Origin: Sclerotinia nivalis | Taxonomy: Eukaryota > Ascomycota > Leotiomycetes > Helotiales > Sclerotiniaceae | DNA: 64,000 nt | Assembly: GCA_029531795.1 (NCBI GenBank) | Contig: JAPEIS010000009.1 | Span: forward strand, 1,922,001-1,986,000 | Direction: 5' to 3' | Part shown: one piece after another, positions 34,530 through 47,986 of the stretch | Layout: each line of letters opens with the position of its first letter | Numbering within the stretch: position 1 is the first letter of the stretch | Made by a program: the position numbers and the translations under genes | The notes under the pieces: generated by a model | Seen by the model: only the letters and a program-made list of their open reading frames with translations | The model's database searches: none | Told to the model about the DNA's origin: nothing

Positions 34530-35604
34530 AGAGTCGATTTGAAAGATGTTGTTAGGATAGGATCTTTTGGTAAGTTTATTTCCTTGCTACTTTGAGATGA
34601 TTCCAGTAACTGACTTTATTAGATCATAGTATATTATACCCAATAGATAGATACCATAGATAGATACCATCGTTTTCCACAGGCGACTTTCGAAACGAAA
34701 CGAATATAGAAGGAAGATAGAGGCAACTCTAGACATCACACCGAGCAGCAATTTGCGTACATCGCATATCCACAGTAATATCTCATTGTCGAAAATGATC
34801 GATATTCGGATGCGATGGATGGTGAAGGATGGGCGATATGATGGTCGCTGGGCACGGCAAATACATGCATGGATAGGGGTTTGGATAGGATTGGATGGGA
34901 AGGAATATCTCTTCACGGGAAGATTGATAAGGAAGAAGGAACTTGGGCGCATTATCCTTTCTTCACAGTTACAGAATGAAGGTGAAATAGACACCTCTCA
35001 TCGGAAGGATTTGCACATGGAACAGACATGGCATGGTATGGCATGGTCAACAGGACTGATTTGGATGGTTTATTTTTTTTGGGATGGCTTGTGTGTATAT
35101 TTTTGAGGAGGATATGGGTTATGATTGTACTTTTTTTTTCTTTTTGTTTTTTTGGTTCTTGATGATTTATGATTGATGATGAATATACCCAGGGAGAGGA
35201 AAGTGAAAGGAAAGGAGGGAGAGTGTTAAGCATTCGCTTAGATTGTTAATATGTTAGTGTGTTGGTGTGTGTTAGGGATACTAGCTAGTTAAGATGATGA
35301 TCTCGAATGATATCAAAGTTTGTTGTTTATATCTGAGTCTACTTGTCTTGTGCTTTGCATGTGATATATGTGATACTCTTGATATTGATATATCGAAATG
35401 AAATGATGATATTGCGATGTTGATGGTATTGATAGATTCGTATGTGAAGTGAAGTGAAGTTTATGATCTAAAGTTCTATGATGATAATATTCTCTCCAAG
35501 ATTCATCGTATCACGTCACTCACTCACTCACTCACCATCGTACTAACAGGTAATTTGTACCACGAAATTAGAGAAAAATTAACCGCGTAGATGGTTGTAG
35601 TTGA

Positions 35605-35754
35605 TATATATATATATATATATAAATTTGTCATCTTGGAGTTGATATAGGCCCACGAATGACATTTCTATACTACTATCGAGGTTATCTTATAAGTCAT
35701 TCTCATTCTCATTCTCATTCTTATTTTTGGGCCCTGGATGATGGGGGGGGGGGG
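35605..35754 (+). repeat. TA run, TCTCAT run and G12 tract
   Basis: A TA dinucleotide run at 35605-35624, a CATTCT run at 35698-35722, and an uninterrupted run of 12 G at 35743-35754. Confidence 0.8.
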
Positions 35755-38390
35755 TGAATAAATAGTATTGAGATAAATAATATGAATACTTGGGATTGAA
35801 ATTATTGTGATGAGAGATGAGGGATGAGATGAGGGATGGTTTTTTGATGTTTTCCGAGTTTGGATTTTGATGTTTTATTAGAATTATATCATCGACTTAT
35901 TTATTCAGTATATTATCGATTCATCTGCTTATTTATTCATCGACTCTTCGCGCAATTCTATATGATCAGATCACGGATGGTATATCAAAAATATCTTTTA
36001 TCATCATGTTCTCATTCATATTCTCATTCATATTCATATTCTCATCACATCTTCTATCTCCCATCTCCTATGTACAATCCAAATACAATCCAAATACAAT
36101 CCCAACATACTACAATACAACCCTCCACTCCCTTCAATCCATACACTTCTTCTCCAGTTCTCACAAATCAAATCCTTATAATAAACCTCGGATCTTTGAC
36201 TGGTACTGTATTATACTGTACTATATTGTACTTTAATATTATACCACAGTCATAATTCAACTATATCTAGATACCTAGGAAAGATACCCGTACCGTATTA
36301 TCGCGAGATCGTTGCGTTATAAGTTTCAAGTAGCAACAGTTATAGATTAGCTATTGTTTAACTTTATAGATTTTCTTTTCTTTTCTTTTGTGATATATAT
36401 ATCTATTAGACGGTGGGTTTGATATTGAGTGAGAATGAGTGAGTATAAATGCTCAGATATAGATTTTGGATTTTAGATCTCAAACTTCAAAGCGCAGGTC
36501 TTAAGGTCTTGTAAGATTTATATTTTCTTTCTTTTAAGACTATCAGTATGAAGATGAGGATAAAAGTTTGGATCATTCATTTATTTATTTGTTCAAGTTT
36601 TTTTGGTTGTTGTGCTTGAGGATAATATTAATGGATGGATTGATGTTTACATTGCTCGTTACTCACTCAGGACGGATGGACAAAACTCAAATGAAGGAAT
36701 AAATGGACATTGGAGAACGGAGAACTGATGAGAATCGAATGGAATGGAATGGGATGGTGATTAAAAGATTAATTCCATATTTTAACTTGATGATTTCGGC
36801 GGGATGAATGTGAATATCAATGTTATCATACCTGAAGCTCGAACAACTCCAGGAGATCTAGATACCCCATCAATTTCTATTCTATTCTCTACATTATACA
36901 ATCGCAATATAATCTCACCTACTCACCTCCTACTCCAGAATTCCCTTCCTCTTCCTTTCAAAAAAAGGTGGTGTGGAGACTTACTATATGTACCTACATG
37001 TACCTACAGATAGGTAGGGATACAATACAAGTGTGAGTGGAGAACGCATTACTGCCTGGGTACTTACTTATAAAATCCCAAAGTAGATTCGGTAGATTCG
37101 ACGATTCGTCCGGTACTGTATGGAGTAGAAGGTAAGGACAGGAGCTAAAGAACCGAATGGAACGGAACCGATGGATTGGTAAAAATAGTTTGGTTGGGTT
37201 TGGTAGGGGGGAATGTATAGGTAGAGTGATGGATGGGTGGATGGATGGATGGATTGGGATATTCGCGAACGCGAGGCGAGAACAGGGGAAAGAAGATGGT
37301 GTGGTGATGTTTGAATTGGATTTTGGGGGCGGGATGATGATTAGATATTAAAGGATAAGGATGTAATACCGAGATGAAGAAATGATTCTTACTTGCCTTG
37401 CAGCATGTTAGAAATATAGTGTAGAGGATTTGGCGATACATGAGTTGGTGGCAGTGTAGTGTATTGCTTTCTTGCTTGCTATTTCAATAAAGAAGGATTA
37501 ACGTTCTTATTGGATCGTATCCGGAGTGTTGGAGATGATGAGCCACCTTTGAGCTAATTGTACAGTTTGTAAATGCTGTTCTATTGTAAGTAAGCTTCGA
37601 TATTTGAAGATTTTGAGACGAATCCTTGTGTTTTCCATCACCGCTATAAATCCAAGTATACAACACAAAAGATGCCGTGTAAACCAAAGCACTGATATCA
37701 AAACCGAACCCCCACAAGAAAAACCACCAAAAAGCTTGGTACAGAACCTCGAGAGTCGTTTGAAAACTAGACCTTCTCCACCCCACCGGCACCTCATCCA
37801 CAGACCCAAGCTAGGAACATCCAAGCGATGCCAAGTACTGTATCGACTCTCCCTCAGAACCTCAATGGAATCTGGATAAAGCGGAAGTTCGACGTGGTCT
37901 GGCTCAAATACATATATTCATCATTTCTACAATTCTATCAGTATTTATATACCAGTAGCAAGGGGAGCGTGGGGTTGAATATGCAGTTGAATGCTGGGCT
38001 GGGCAAAGGCTTGATTTGATCTGATGATGAGTTGAGTTGTTGACCGGTACTTTTGGCCGAAATCGCTGGTGGTGGTGTTATTGAGTACATCCTACCTACA
38101 ATAAATAGTAAGATTACTTCCTCAGCTTATAAATTATGCGTAGAGCTTTTCGAGGTACATATACATGGATGAGATTCCTATTTCTATTCCTATTCCTATT
38201 TCTATATATTTCATACTTTCTGTACAAATATATCATCATACCCAAGTGAAGAGGCGGTACATATCGTTTGTACCGTTTAGGCCTATTCTTTGACCTGTGC
38301 GGGGCTATAGTCTGATATGATACGACGCGATGCGAAACGGAGACAGGATCCTCCGCAGCAAATGTAGGTCAGATATGTGGTCCTATCGTA

Positions 38391-38406
38391 CATACATACA
38401 CATACA

Positions 38407-38440
<34 letters not shown>
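38391..38440 (+). repeat. CATA tetranucleotide microsatellite
   Basis: About eleven CATA units with one slip near the start, ending in TATATA. Confidence 0.9.
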
Positions 38441-41400
38441 GAGTGCAGTACAGTAGCCGCAGTGTAGTGCAGAAAATGTACTGTGCCTTGTTTTGCGGCG
38501 AAGGACATTGATGTTATACAGTGCATATTGAGCCCCTGTACTTTACACAGTAAGTAGAAGGTATGTATACATTACATTGAAAGAAAGATATTTGTGGACC
38601 TCATCAACGATAATTCGACCATGTGAATTCTCGAGATCGACTTGGCGGATGTAGCCAGTGGGTGAATGGTAACAAGTAGCGATAATGATAGGAGAGAAGT
38701 TGTTGTAAATGAGGGGAACATGTCGAGATGGTTCTTCAATCACACTTGGGCAGCCGTCAGAAATGTCTCAGTAGGTAGGTATGTGGGTAGCATTTATGAG
38801 TTCGAAAATGATATTTTATACTTCCCCGACTTGTTGAGATGGATGGAAAGAACCTGGAAATGTTCCGAGGATAACCTTTCTCATCACATATATGGATATG
38901 GATTTAGCAAATCATAGATGAAATCACGTACAAACCCGTCACTCTTATGCATCTATTGTTCGTATGTGAATACGACATAAGAAATAAACTCCATCCAGAC
39001 GGAAGGATGTAAGCAGTTATACCTTCAACCCATCACCTTTTCTACGGAGTACTGGGTTATTTCGTGATTCATTTCATTTGTGTGTGATGAATGTGGAATC
39101 TGGATGTGTTTCCGGATATTGTACGGAGTATATTTGCTCAATCCAGCATTAATAGCCAACAGCAAGCACACACATCAAATCAAACTAGGATAGCACGGAT
39201 GAAGGAGAGATCTTTTTACAGTTCTCACACACGGCACTACTTAAATATCTTGTTTCCAAATCCCTTCACACATTCCCCTCAAATATATCCAAAAGGATTC
39301 TTCAAAGCAGGGGAACGGGAAGCTCGGAAGGTTGAGAAACCATGTTCGTTCGCACAATCAAATCTCGCAACGGCTGACGGATGATGGTCTTTGTTGGTTT
39401 TTCTCTCGGCTCTTAATTGAGTTCGGACCTGAGATTGACCAAAGATGGATGAGAGAGAGATGAGATGGTTGAAGTTGAATGGATGGAATGGACGGATGAG
39501 TGATCATCTATTTTACTTAGGTAGGTATAGTTTTGATCGAATTGGGAAGATTGATATGATGCAAGGAACGAGAATCGGACGATTTTCGTTGTGAATAGAT
39601 TGATTGATAGTTAAAAAACCTACGTACCTTGATACATTTTCTACATAGGGTTGGTTAAATGTAGAGTCGGGATGAAAATCTTTGAAAGAAGGCATGTCGC
39701 CGAGGGAAAATAACGAATTATTATTGATTTTTTTTTCATAAAATGTCTTCTTTAAGTTTCATGGTACTTGTACAAAATCATGCTATTGGGAACATTGCCA
39801 TTTAGAAAATCACAATCACAATGCCTTTGTTGGCGCTTTGAGAGATAATAACACGGAATCGGGAAGTTTTTTTTTTTTGGTTTTTTTGATAACAATGAAT
39901 TGGTTGATTGATTGATATTTGACACCATGACTGGCTCGTCTCATTCTTTTCCTATCTCTCATCAATTATCTTCTCTTCCTTTGATCTTTTGATCCTTTTC
40001 GAGTCATTCCAAGTTACTCAATCCAATCCATCACAGATATCCAGTTGATCATTCCAAGTTACTCAAGCCCATCACCATCACAGACAAATCCAGCCATCCA
40101 AATCGTCTCAACGACTCGATAGTTTAAAAGATGCCGTGCCAACCTTGTATTGTTGCTCATTGATATAGCGATTTCGTTCTCTGATAGGATCAACCATGGG
40201 TGATGAATGGCATTCATCTTGCATATCGCTAAGAATAATCCCGTACGGCTTTGACCAGCAATGGCGCTTACGTGCCTTGCGATGAGAGAAACCGTGGAGC
40301 ATCGTGGAGCTACTTCAAGGGTCACACACAAGGGCCCATCCGACACTGGAATGAACTAATTGAAACTAATTGAACGAATAGCATGAATAGCATGAATAGA
40401 TTCTTCATATTTTCATCAAATTAACCAATTAACCTTCGATTTGGAGAAATCTAATATCACCTTCATTCAGCCATTCAGGGCCATCACTCGAATCAACAGA
40501 TGAATTCAACCTTTTCTCATCTCATCACCTTGTACAACACAACATGAGCAATATGACTAAGTTAACGTTGTGTCTACTATTTCGGAAAATCCTTCTCTCA
40601 TAGGGTACCTATTCAAAATTGGGTACATATCACAGAGATTAAGAATATCCACCCATTCTTATCATTCATCCAGTACGGAGTACATATTCATGAATTCAAG
40701 TACAACCCAAGAAGACCTTATTACATAGCCATCCAGTACCTATCCATTACAAGGCTTCTTATGTCTGTTCCTCACAGCCTCTCTGGGAATAGAGGTACCG
40801 TATACTATATACTAATCCATGATTCGTCTTACTGCTTCCAATACATGTATCCTGCTTGTACCAGGTATCGTTACCATGCCGAGAGGTTCCATTTTCCACG
40901 CAGCTCGAAGAGTCAGGTGAGTGTACATTGCACCAACATGTCAACCCGAGGATCCAATTAATGATCGACCAAGCATGTTAACGTTGAATTTCCCCTCTCC
41001 TTTTATTACCCAATTGTAAGGTTACCAATTGCTTCCAATTATCTTCAGAGATGGTGTACGGAGTACCGCCCCCAGTCATCAATCTCCATTCCGGGTCCTT
41101 CATATCAAATCTTACCATTTTTTCTAATCTGAACTTTTAACCTCTGAACGTAGGCCAAAAATACAATTGACCCACTTTCTTGTGACTGAGAACACAGTAT
41201 GTGATCACCATCACACAATCATCACATCTTTTCTCCCCTCCTCTCACGGTAGAAAAATCCAAGCAACACGCATGTCAGCAGCCTCGAAAAAGGGTCAAGA
41301 AAAGCCCTGACAGAAATGCATCACGGATTGACAAGGTACGAATGGAAAGAAAACAGCTTGAGCACTATGGAGGGGGGGCATCAACCCTTGATAGCATGCT

Positions 41401-42414
41401 CTAAGCTTTTACCAGGGTATGCTCTAAGCGGTATGTAGACGGTAAGGTGGCTTCTCTATCTCAACTTCTTACTTGGTGCTAGACACATGAGCCGGACCGC
41501 GACCGCATCACCTTTTCCACACCCACATCTGTATCCCATGGTTCGGCTGGAGTATGCGTATCGACAATTCGCAGGTGCATAATTTTCTAATTTGGTCTCC
41601 GCATTATCCACTGATAGTCTAAAGAATCTTTAATTAGCCGCTCTGTCCCATAGTGCCCTAGAAACCCTACAACGCTCTCGGACCTAGTGACGAAAGCTAT
41701 TAACCACCCAAAAAGCCATATACGGTGATTGCGCTCATTTCCTAGTGTCAATTCCTCTCCAGTCTTTTTTATCTTTTCTTAAAGCCTGTAGGGATCTTTT
41801 TGCTGCTTCCTCTGGACCCCATTCTAGCGCCCTATCTGCCGTTTTGCGATTCGGTTGGCTCCAGGCACGAGGCGAGGATCTTTTAGTGCTATTGATGTCC
41901 TGTAGTCTGCTCTCGTGTCACTTAATCACTTAACTCGCTCTAGAGCATATTCTCCTCGCTCAGTTGTACATTCAACGTTCTTGACCTTTTCCTTCTCGAC
42001 CATTGTACAAAGACTTAGAACGATTCCCGGTACACAACCACGCATCACAGTTGTTCACGGCGACACAGCAGAACGCCTCAATTCATTCGGTAGCTAGACT
42101 TCTCCACTACTATTCTTTACCGCCCGCTATACAGAATATCCATGGGACAACCGATATAGAATTGGGCGTGGATAGTGGTCAGCCCTCTGTACTGCAGAAA
42201 GCACAACAGCGAGGGAGAACGGCAAGAGGCCTGAGTTCTAGCTGATATATCTGTAAGTGACATTCTCGATTCTCAAAGTAGAAGAAGCATTGGACTTCCA
42301 TATCTCTCGGGGCTTCATGTGTTCATGTAGTCAACCTTTGAACAGAGAAACTCATGCAGCGGTCCGACTAACTATTCCGATGCTCGATCCACAGATAACC
42401 AAGTTATCACCACC

Positions 42415-45400
42415 ATGTCTGTCGCGAGGACCCGGTCGATGTCAATGAGATCCGGCCATTCATCCAAAGGCACTGGAGCCACATTGGCCGAAGTCAGCAT
42501 GTCTTCGATTACGATACCTCGCGATTTCGAACCCTGTGCTGCGACGGCCTCCATGTTCTTGTATGTGCAAGGAAATACAGTCGTATGCGCTCATCACGAT
42601 ACCCTTAAGATTGAAAGACGGTTTGCGAGACACACAGAAGATATACAGTTATTAGCAGTGGATAATATTAGTGAGAGAGGAGCCGGAAGATTAGTTGTAA
42701 GCTACGATGCTGGCCAAACTGCCATTGTGTGGGATTGCATGACGGGAGATGAAATTGCCCGATTTGCCAGTTACGAAAATCTTACAGTGGCCGCTTGGAT
42801 GCGCAATGGAAATGTTGCATTTGGTGCGTATGGCGGGGTAGTGGAGGTTGGGGCTGTGTTGCTGATGAATTACAGGAAATGCTCAAGGAAATGTTATTCT
42901 TTTTGAACCGACAACATCAGAGCATATATCCTCCAGAACTTTAGACCAAATTCCCATTACAGCTTTGGCACCAGCAGCGGATTGTAGAACATATGCAATT
43001 GGGTAAGTAAAATCGCAGCGATACATTTTTGGATTTTTCGCTGATTTGATCACAGATTTTCCAATGGGTCTCTCTTGATCGCAGCATTGCAACCAAGATT
43101 CATAATTCTTCACAACTTGACAACTTCAAGGGGACCATCACCGATCGTAACACTATCATGGCATGCATCATCATCGCGCCAGAAATCGGACATGCTAGCC
43201 TCTCAAACCAATGATGGTGACCTACGAGTTTGGAGCATTGCTAAATCACCTACCAGCAACGACACAGCCAAAGTAGTCCGGGTATTGAAACGTTCCGAAA
43301 ATTTTCAAACCGGGCCCAATTGGCTAGGATGGTCCAAAAATGGTCGTATCATCCAGTTTTCCGAAGGGTAAGCAAAAACCTGGTGCTCCCCCCTTATTTG
43401 TTCCCCACATTGCATAAGGCCATGGGCGCGCGCTTAGCAGCAACCACTTACACAAGATGTGATACAGGGAAACATCGTCATGGGACGTACGAACGAAACA
43501 GGTCACTTTCGAGAAAGTCCCGACATTGGATATTGTTAAAGGTCTAGCTGTTTATGGACCTGGAGCGACGCTCTTCACGCTGGGCCCGAATAATACGGCC
43601 CAGCAATTTGATCTTAATTCTCCGCCTCAAATGGTGGCAAACGTACAGCATCCAGCCAATTTGTTGCCACCTTCGCCCCCTGTTTCTGTAGAGGAGCAGA
43701 AACAGCAGGCCGCTCAAGCGGTCGCCGCTGAAGTTTCAGCTGTACCAATTAATATTGATATCTCCGAGAGTGACTCCGATCGGATGTCGCCGCTGGCCAG
43801 AATTGCTCGACGTGGTGATGAAATCGAACAGCAATTACGTGTCGAGGCCATGGAGCCTGATCGCGCTGAACCATTATCTCCTGTGTCATCAAGAAGTCGC
43901 ACGTCAACTTCTACTAGATCATCTGCAGATTCAAGGCAACATACTAATCGTTATCATGGGAAACATTCTTCGGGCTTATCAGCTGTATCACGAGGAGGTA
44001 TGAGTGAAGCAACAACTATGTCATTTGGCTCGTCGATCCATACCGGTACTACGAGAGAACCTTCTGTGCTTTCAAGTCGAGACTCGTACGCTCATAGTAA
44101 TACCAGCTCAGCACGATCATATCGTTCCCGACATCGTGGATCTCGGTTAAGACAAGAAGTACTCCGTAGTCCGGATGAAGCGGGAAGTCATGTCGTGGAG
44201 CTTTTCAAGTACACTAAATCCAGGCTGAGTGACATTCCTTATCGTCAACCACAAGTCTCAGACAGTGCCCATCTCACGAATGATGATCTTCGCCTACAAA
44301 TGCTCAGTACAATATTTGGATGGGACGGAGAAGCCGAAGGATTAATTCGTGATGAGATGAACCGAGCACCAATGGGGTCTACTCATCGAGTTCTCCTTGC
44401 AAAATGGATCGGTGACCTCGAACTCGATATCATGGCTACGAGCTCCGAATCAATGACTTCTTCCGACTGGATGCTCCTTGCCCTGAGCGGAATCGGAGGA
44501 CACGCTTCTCAAACAAAGGTCGCTAGAGCATATGTTCAACGTCTTTTAGAAAAGGGAGATGTTCATACTGCTGCTACAATTATGATCGGTATGGGTGACC
44601 AAAATGATGCAATTGAGATATACGTCTCCCACAAACGATTCATGGAAGCATTGATCTTAACAAGTCATGTTTTCCCATCAGACTGGTCTCGACAAGCTGG
44701 CTTGATTAGAAAATGGGGCGAGTGGGCTGTTCAGCATGGTCAACAACAATTGGCCATTCGATGCTTTTCGTGCACAGCATCCGAGTCATCTGAACCTTGG
44801 ACATCACCATCTGCTCAAGCTGCCACTTTCACAAATATCCATAGCCAGAGTATTCCCGAGGTACTAAGCCCTCCTCTATCACCACCTAGCCACCGAGGTC
44901 CGCAACGCAGCATTGCCAAAACGTCAGCATTGAAGCTCATCACGGCGTTTGGGGATAAACACCAAAAGTCAAAGTTCTTTGGTATCGATAATGATAAAAC
45001 ACCCGTTGGTCCTGGTCCCACACCAATTGAGGAATCTGCCATTTCTCCAGGTGGTGACACAGCACATACTGCTTTCTTGAGACCTGGCAACCGTAGCGCA
45101 TATCACACACCAGCCTCTGCACGAACCGCAACTCCAGGTGGCTTCTCACGCAGACGTCTTCCATCTATCGGTGAGACACCTAATGATGTTATACCTCGAG
45201 TCAGATTGGAGCCTTTGAATCCACTTACGCCTGGAGATTCTGGATCAGACAGGGAGAGAGTTGGCCAATATGTTCGTGAAGCGGAGGTGGAGCCATTGCA
45301 GCTAAGCTCGGCTACATATACCCCAATTACGAAGAATAGACCCACGACACCTATGACCCAGAAAAGAATTGCCAATCCATTACCATCACCATCGCCGGAT

Positions 45401-47986
45401 ACATTCACCGCGAAAAAGCAAGACGATCGTACGAGAAATGGATCACGACATCGCAAACCAGACGGGTTGCAGATTCAATGGCCACCGATGGAGTCGATAA
45501 TTACAGGTGATTATATGACATCTCCAGAGCAAACAGGATCATCACACCACGGCCATCGGACTAACCGCTCAATTGGCGATCCTTTGAACTCTGCTGCTCT
45601 ATCATCAGCCGCTTCAGTCTCTGCTTCCAGTAATGCCAGAAGCCCAATTACGAGCGAGAGAAGTTTTAGAACAACAAGTCCGGTTTTGCATGGTCGAAGT
45701 ATTGATCAATATATTAGCAGCTTGGATTCCGCTACATATCATAAGAGACAGCAACGTAGTCGACAGGCAAGTCGAGACCGAAGCGGAAGAGGCCGCAGCA
45801 GTAGTCGGAAGCCAAAGGCTCGTGAAGTGTCGGAAGATAGAGGAAGGAATATTAATCAATACATCAAGCCTGCAAAACGTTCACCAACCTCGCCTATCCC
45901 AATGTCGCCTGAAGATTTGAGAGATCTGGGTGCTACAGTCTCTGATGGTGAAGTGGTGCTTGAGGAGAAACAATACAGGACAGATAGTCGAACGGAGATC
46001 AAATCATCCAGACAAGCAAGTCGAGTCCGACGGCAATCTCCTGAGCCACGAAAAGCATCTAGTCGTCAAACAAGTCGCAACGCTAGCCGTCGACCCGCCA
46101 GTCCCGATACGAGGCTAGGAGGACGAGATGCCCGAGGTCGAAGTGCAGGACGTGGCGGATCAGCAATCCGTTCGCCTTCTTCTCCATTGCCATTTTCCCC
46201 TCAAGCAAAATTCTACCAGGAAGATGAGGCTGCTGATTATGAGGATCTGAGAGCCGCAAAGGCAGATCAGCTTGCTTTTAGAATGAGAAGTGGTAGTCGT
46301 ATGAGAGAGCGTGGTACAAGTGCCGTTCGAGCCTCTTCACCAAATGGAAGACGTCGTGACAGATCTACAAGTCGAAGACCATTAGAAGGTCAAAGATCCC
46401 CATACATAACTCGAGATGGTGCCGAGTCTCAAACTCACTTGCAAACGCAATCGGAGTCCGTACAAAAGGCCCCCGAACAACCAAAGATGGATCCAAAGGA
46501 TGAGAAAGCATTAAAGAGAGAGCAAGCTGCACGTGAACTCGAAGAAAGACGTAAATCTCTAGCTCAAAGACCATTAGCACCACCGATCATTCATCCGGGA
46601 GAATTAAGCGGTTTATCCCCACTAGCTTATCGACCAACTACCAACTTCCCTGAACCGAGATCCGGGCCATCGTATTCGCCTCCCAAAGCAAGTCCTCAAG
46701 CTCCCAGAAGCCAACAGACTACACCGAATAATAATTCTCCAGGTAGCGGGTTTGGATCAGCTTCAGAGTCGTCCGTACAGATTGGTCTACCTGCCACGCC
46801 AAGAGCTATGCGTCATCCTAAATATGATCCTGAAGGTAATGGTGCAGAGAGTATTCCACAAGTTCCCCAAATTCCAGGTAGATACGATATAGGTCCACAA
46901 GCCCAAACTGCCACGTTGAGTGTAGCCGTCTTCAACGGTTCATCTGATGGTCCGCATGACACATTTGGACCTCTTCCAAAAACAGTGTACCAGGCATTTC
47001 AACCGCCTCGACGTATGCCTCCTCGATCTGCTTCAGCTCCTATCCCAGAAGAGAGTTTCTACAAACCAAATGTGATCCCAGCAGGTTTACCACTTCATCC
47101 CGCATTTCAAGCAGCAATTCCATCGAGTTCATCAAGGCGCACACCAGATACCAGAGAAAGAATGTCGCCCACTCAATCTCCACGTAGACAAGCCTCGGGC
47201 GATCTGCAGGGCGAGAATGGAAGTAGAAGCGGAAGTCCCGTTTACGCCAGTGGGCCTGTAAATGTATTGACTGGAATCGACGAGACGATTGAGGCGATTC
47301 AAGCAATGCCCATGCATCATCCGAACAATGATTTGATTCCCCCACCACCACCGCCACCACCAGCTCCACCTCTTCTCCCACAACTCCAACATTTGGCTCT
47401 ACCACCACCACCACCACCCGCTCCATTATATAGACCCAATGCCAACACCAACTCCATGGTCTCGGGTGTATCATCAGGGTCAGGTATTTCGGGTGTATCT
47501 TCCGGTTCCGGCGTTATCGAAATAGTAATGGACGATGAACCCATCCCCATGATTCCCAAGAGCAAAACACCCACCATACTATCCTCATCCACAATGAACT
47601 CCAGTTCTATAATGGAACCGCCACCAATTCCTCCAGCTCTCGAACGCCGCCGAACTTCCTCCGTCTCTCACATCTACACACATAACCGCGGTCGTTCCGA
47701 AACGGACAATTCCCTCTCCAATCGATTTTCGCGCGCTGCAGAACGTTTGAGAAGTGCTAGTCGTGGCAGAAACAATTCCAGTCCTGTTATTGATAAAGGA
47801 GCTACGAAAAGTCCGATTGAGAATGGTAGTAGCCCATATGAAAGTGTTCCTGCCGCGAACTGGGTTGCACCACCTCCACTTAATAGGAGTGCTACAACGA
47901 CTCCTTCGAGTGGAATGAAAGCGGAGAGACATCCTATGGAAGTGAGAGCTGCGTACCAAGCGAGTATGGAGGGTGGCATGATTTGA
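42415..47986 (+). CDS. 1788-residue WD40 plus helical-repeat protein with long disordered Arg/Ser-rich and Pro-rich regions
   Basis: Four exons, join(42415..42823,42876..43002,43056..43367,43468..47986), with introns of 52, 53 and 100 bp; all junctions keep frame. Residues about 30-360 read as WD40-like blades (GRLVVSYDAGQTAIVWD, NVILFEPTTSEH, NDGDLRVWSI). A helical region at about 520-680 includes RLLEKGDVHTAATIMIGMGD and DAIEIYVSHKRFMEAL, resembling the TPR-like part of Gemin5 or the ACE1/Sec31 helical units. The remaining thousand residues are disordered: SRQASR-type Arg/Ser repeats at about 1040-1250, and two polyproline runs (near 1573 and 1595). The C-terminus is Ser-rich. The architecture suggests a scaffold in RNP assembly or vesicle coats. 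I cannot choose between these, so no gene symbol is given. Confidence 0.85.

Larger units (their letters stand above)
27995..41065. repeat. Dispersed 9-mer TACGGAGTA / TACTCCGTA
   Basis: Exact copies in non-coding DNA are at 27995, 29148, 30784, 39043, 39122, 40674 and 41057, in both orientations. Near-copies are at 27500 and 32184. Another exact copy falls inside a coding exon at 44160. The span given covers the first to last intergenic copy, not a continuous repeat. Confidence 0.7.
34530..42414. other. 7.9-kb gene desert
   Basis: I find no supported gene. Open frames here are low complexity or random. The stretch holds microsatellites (listed), TACGGAGTA copies and CT-rich tracts. The last 500 bases or so (about 41900-42414) probably contain the promoter and leader of the WD40 gene. 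Confidence 0.6.

Noticed and set aside
47040..47592. Minus-strand frames rich in Gly, Val and Trp
   Set aside because: They are shadows of the polyproline-coding CCA/CCT runs of the WD40 gene.
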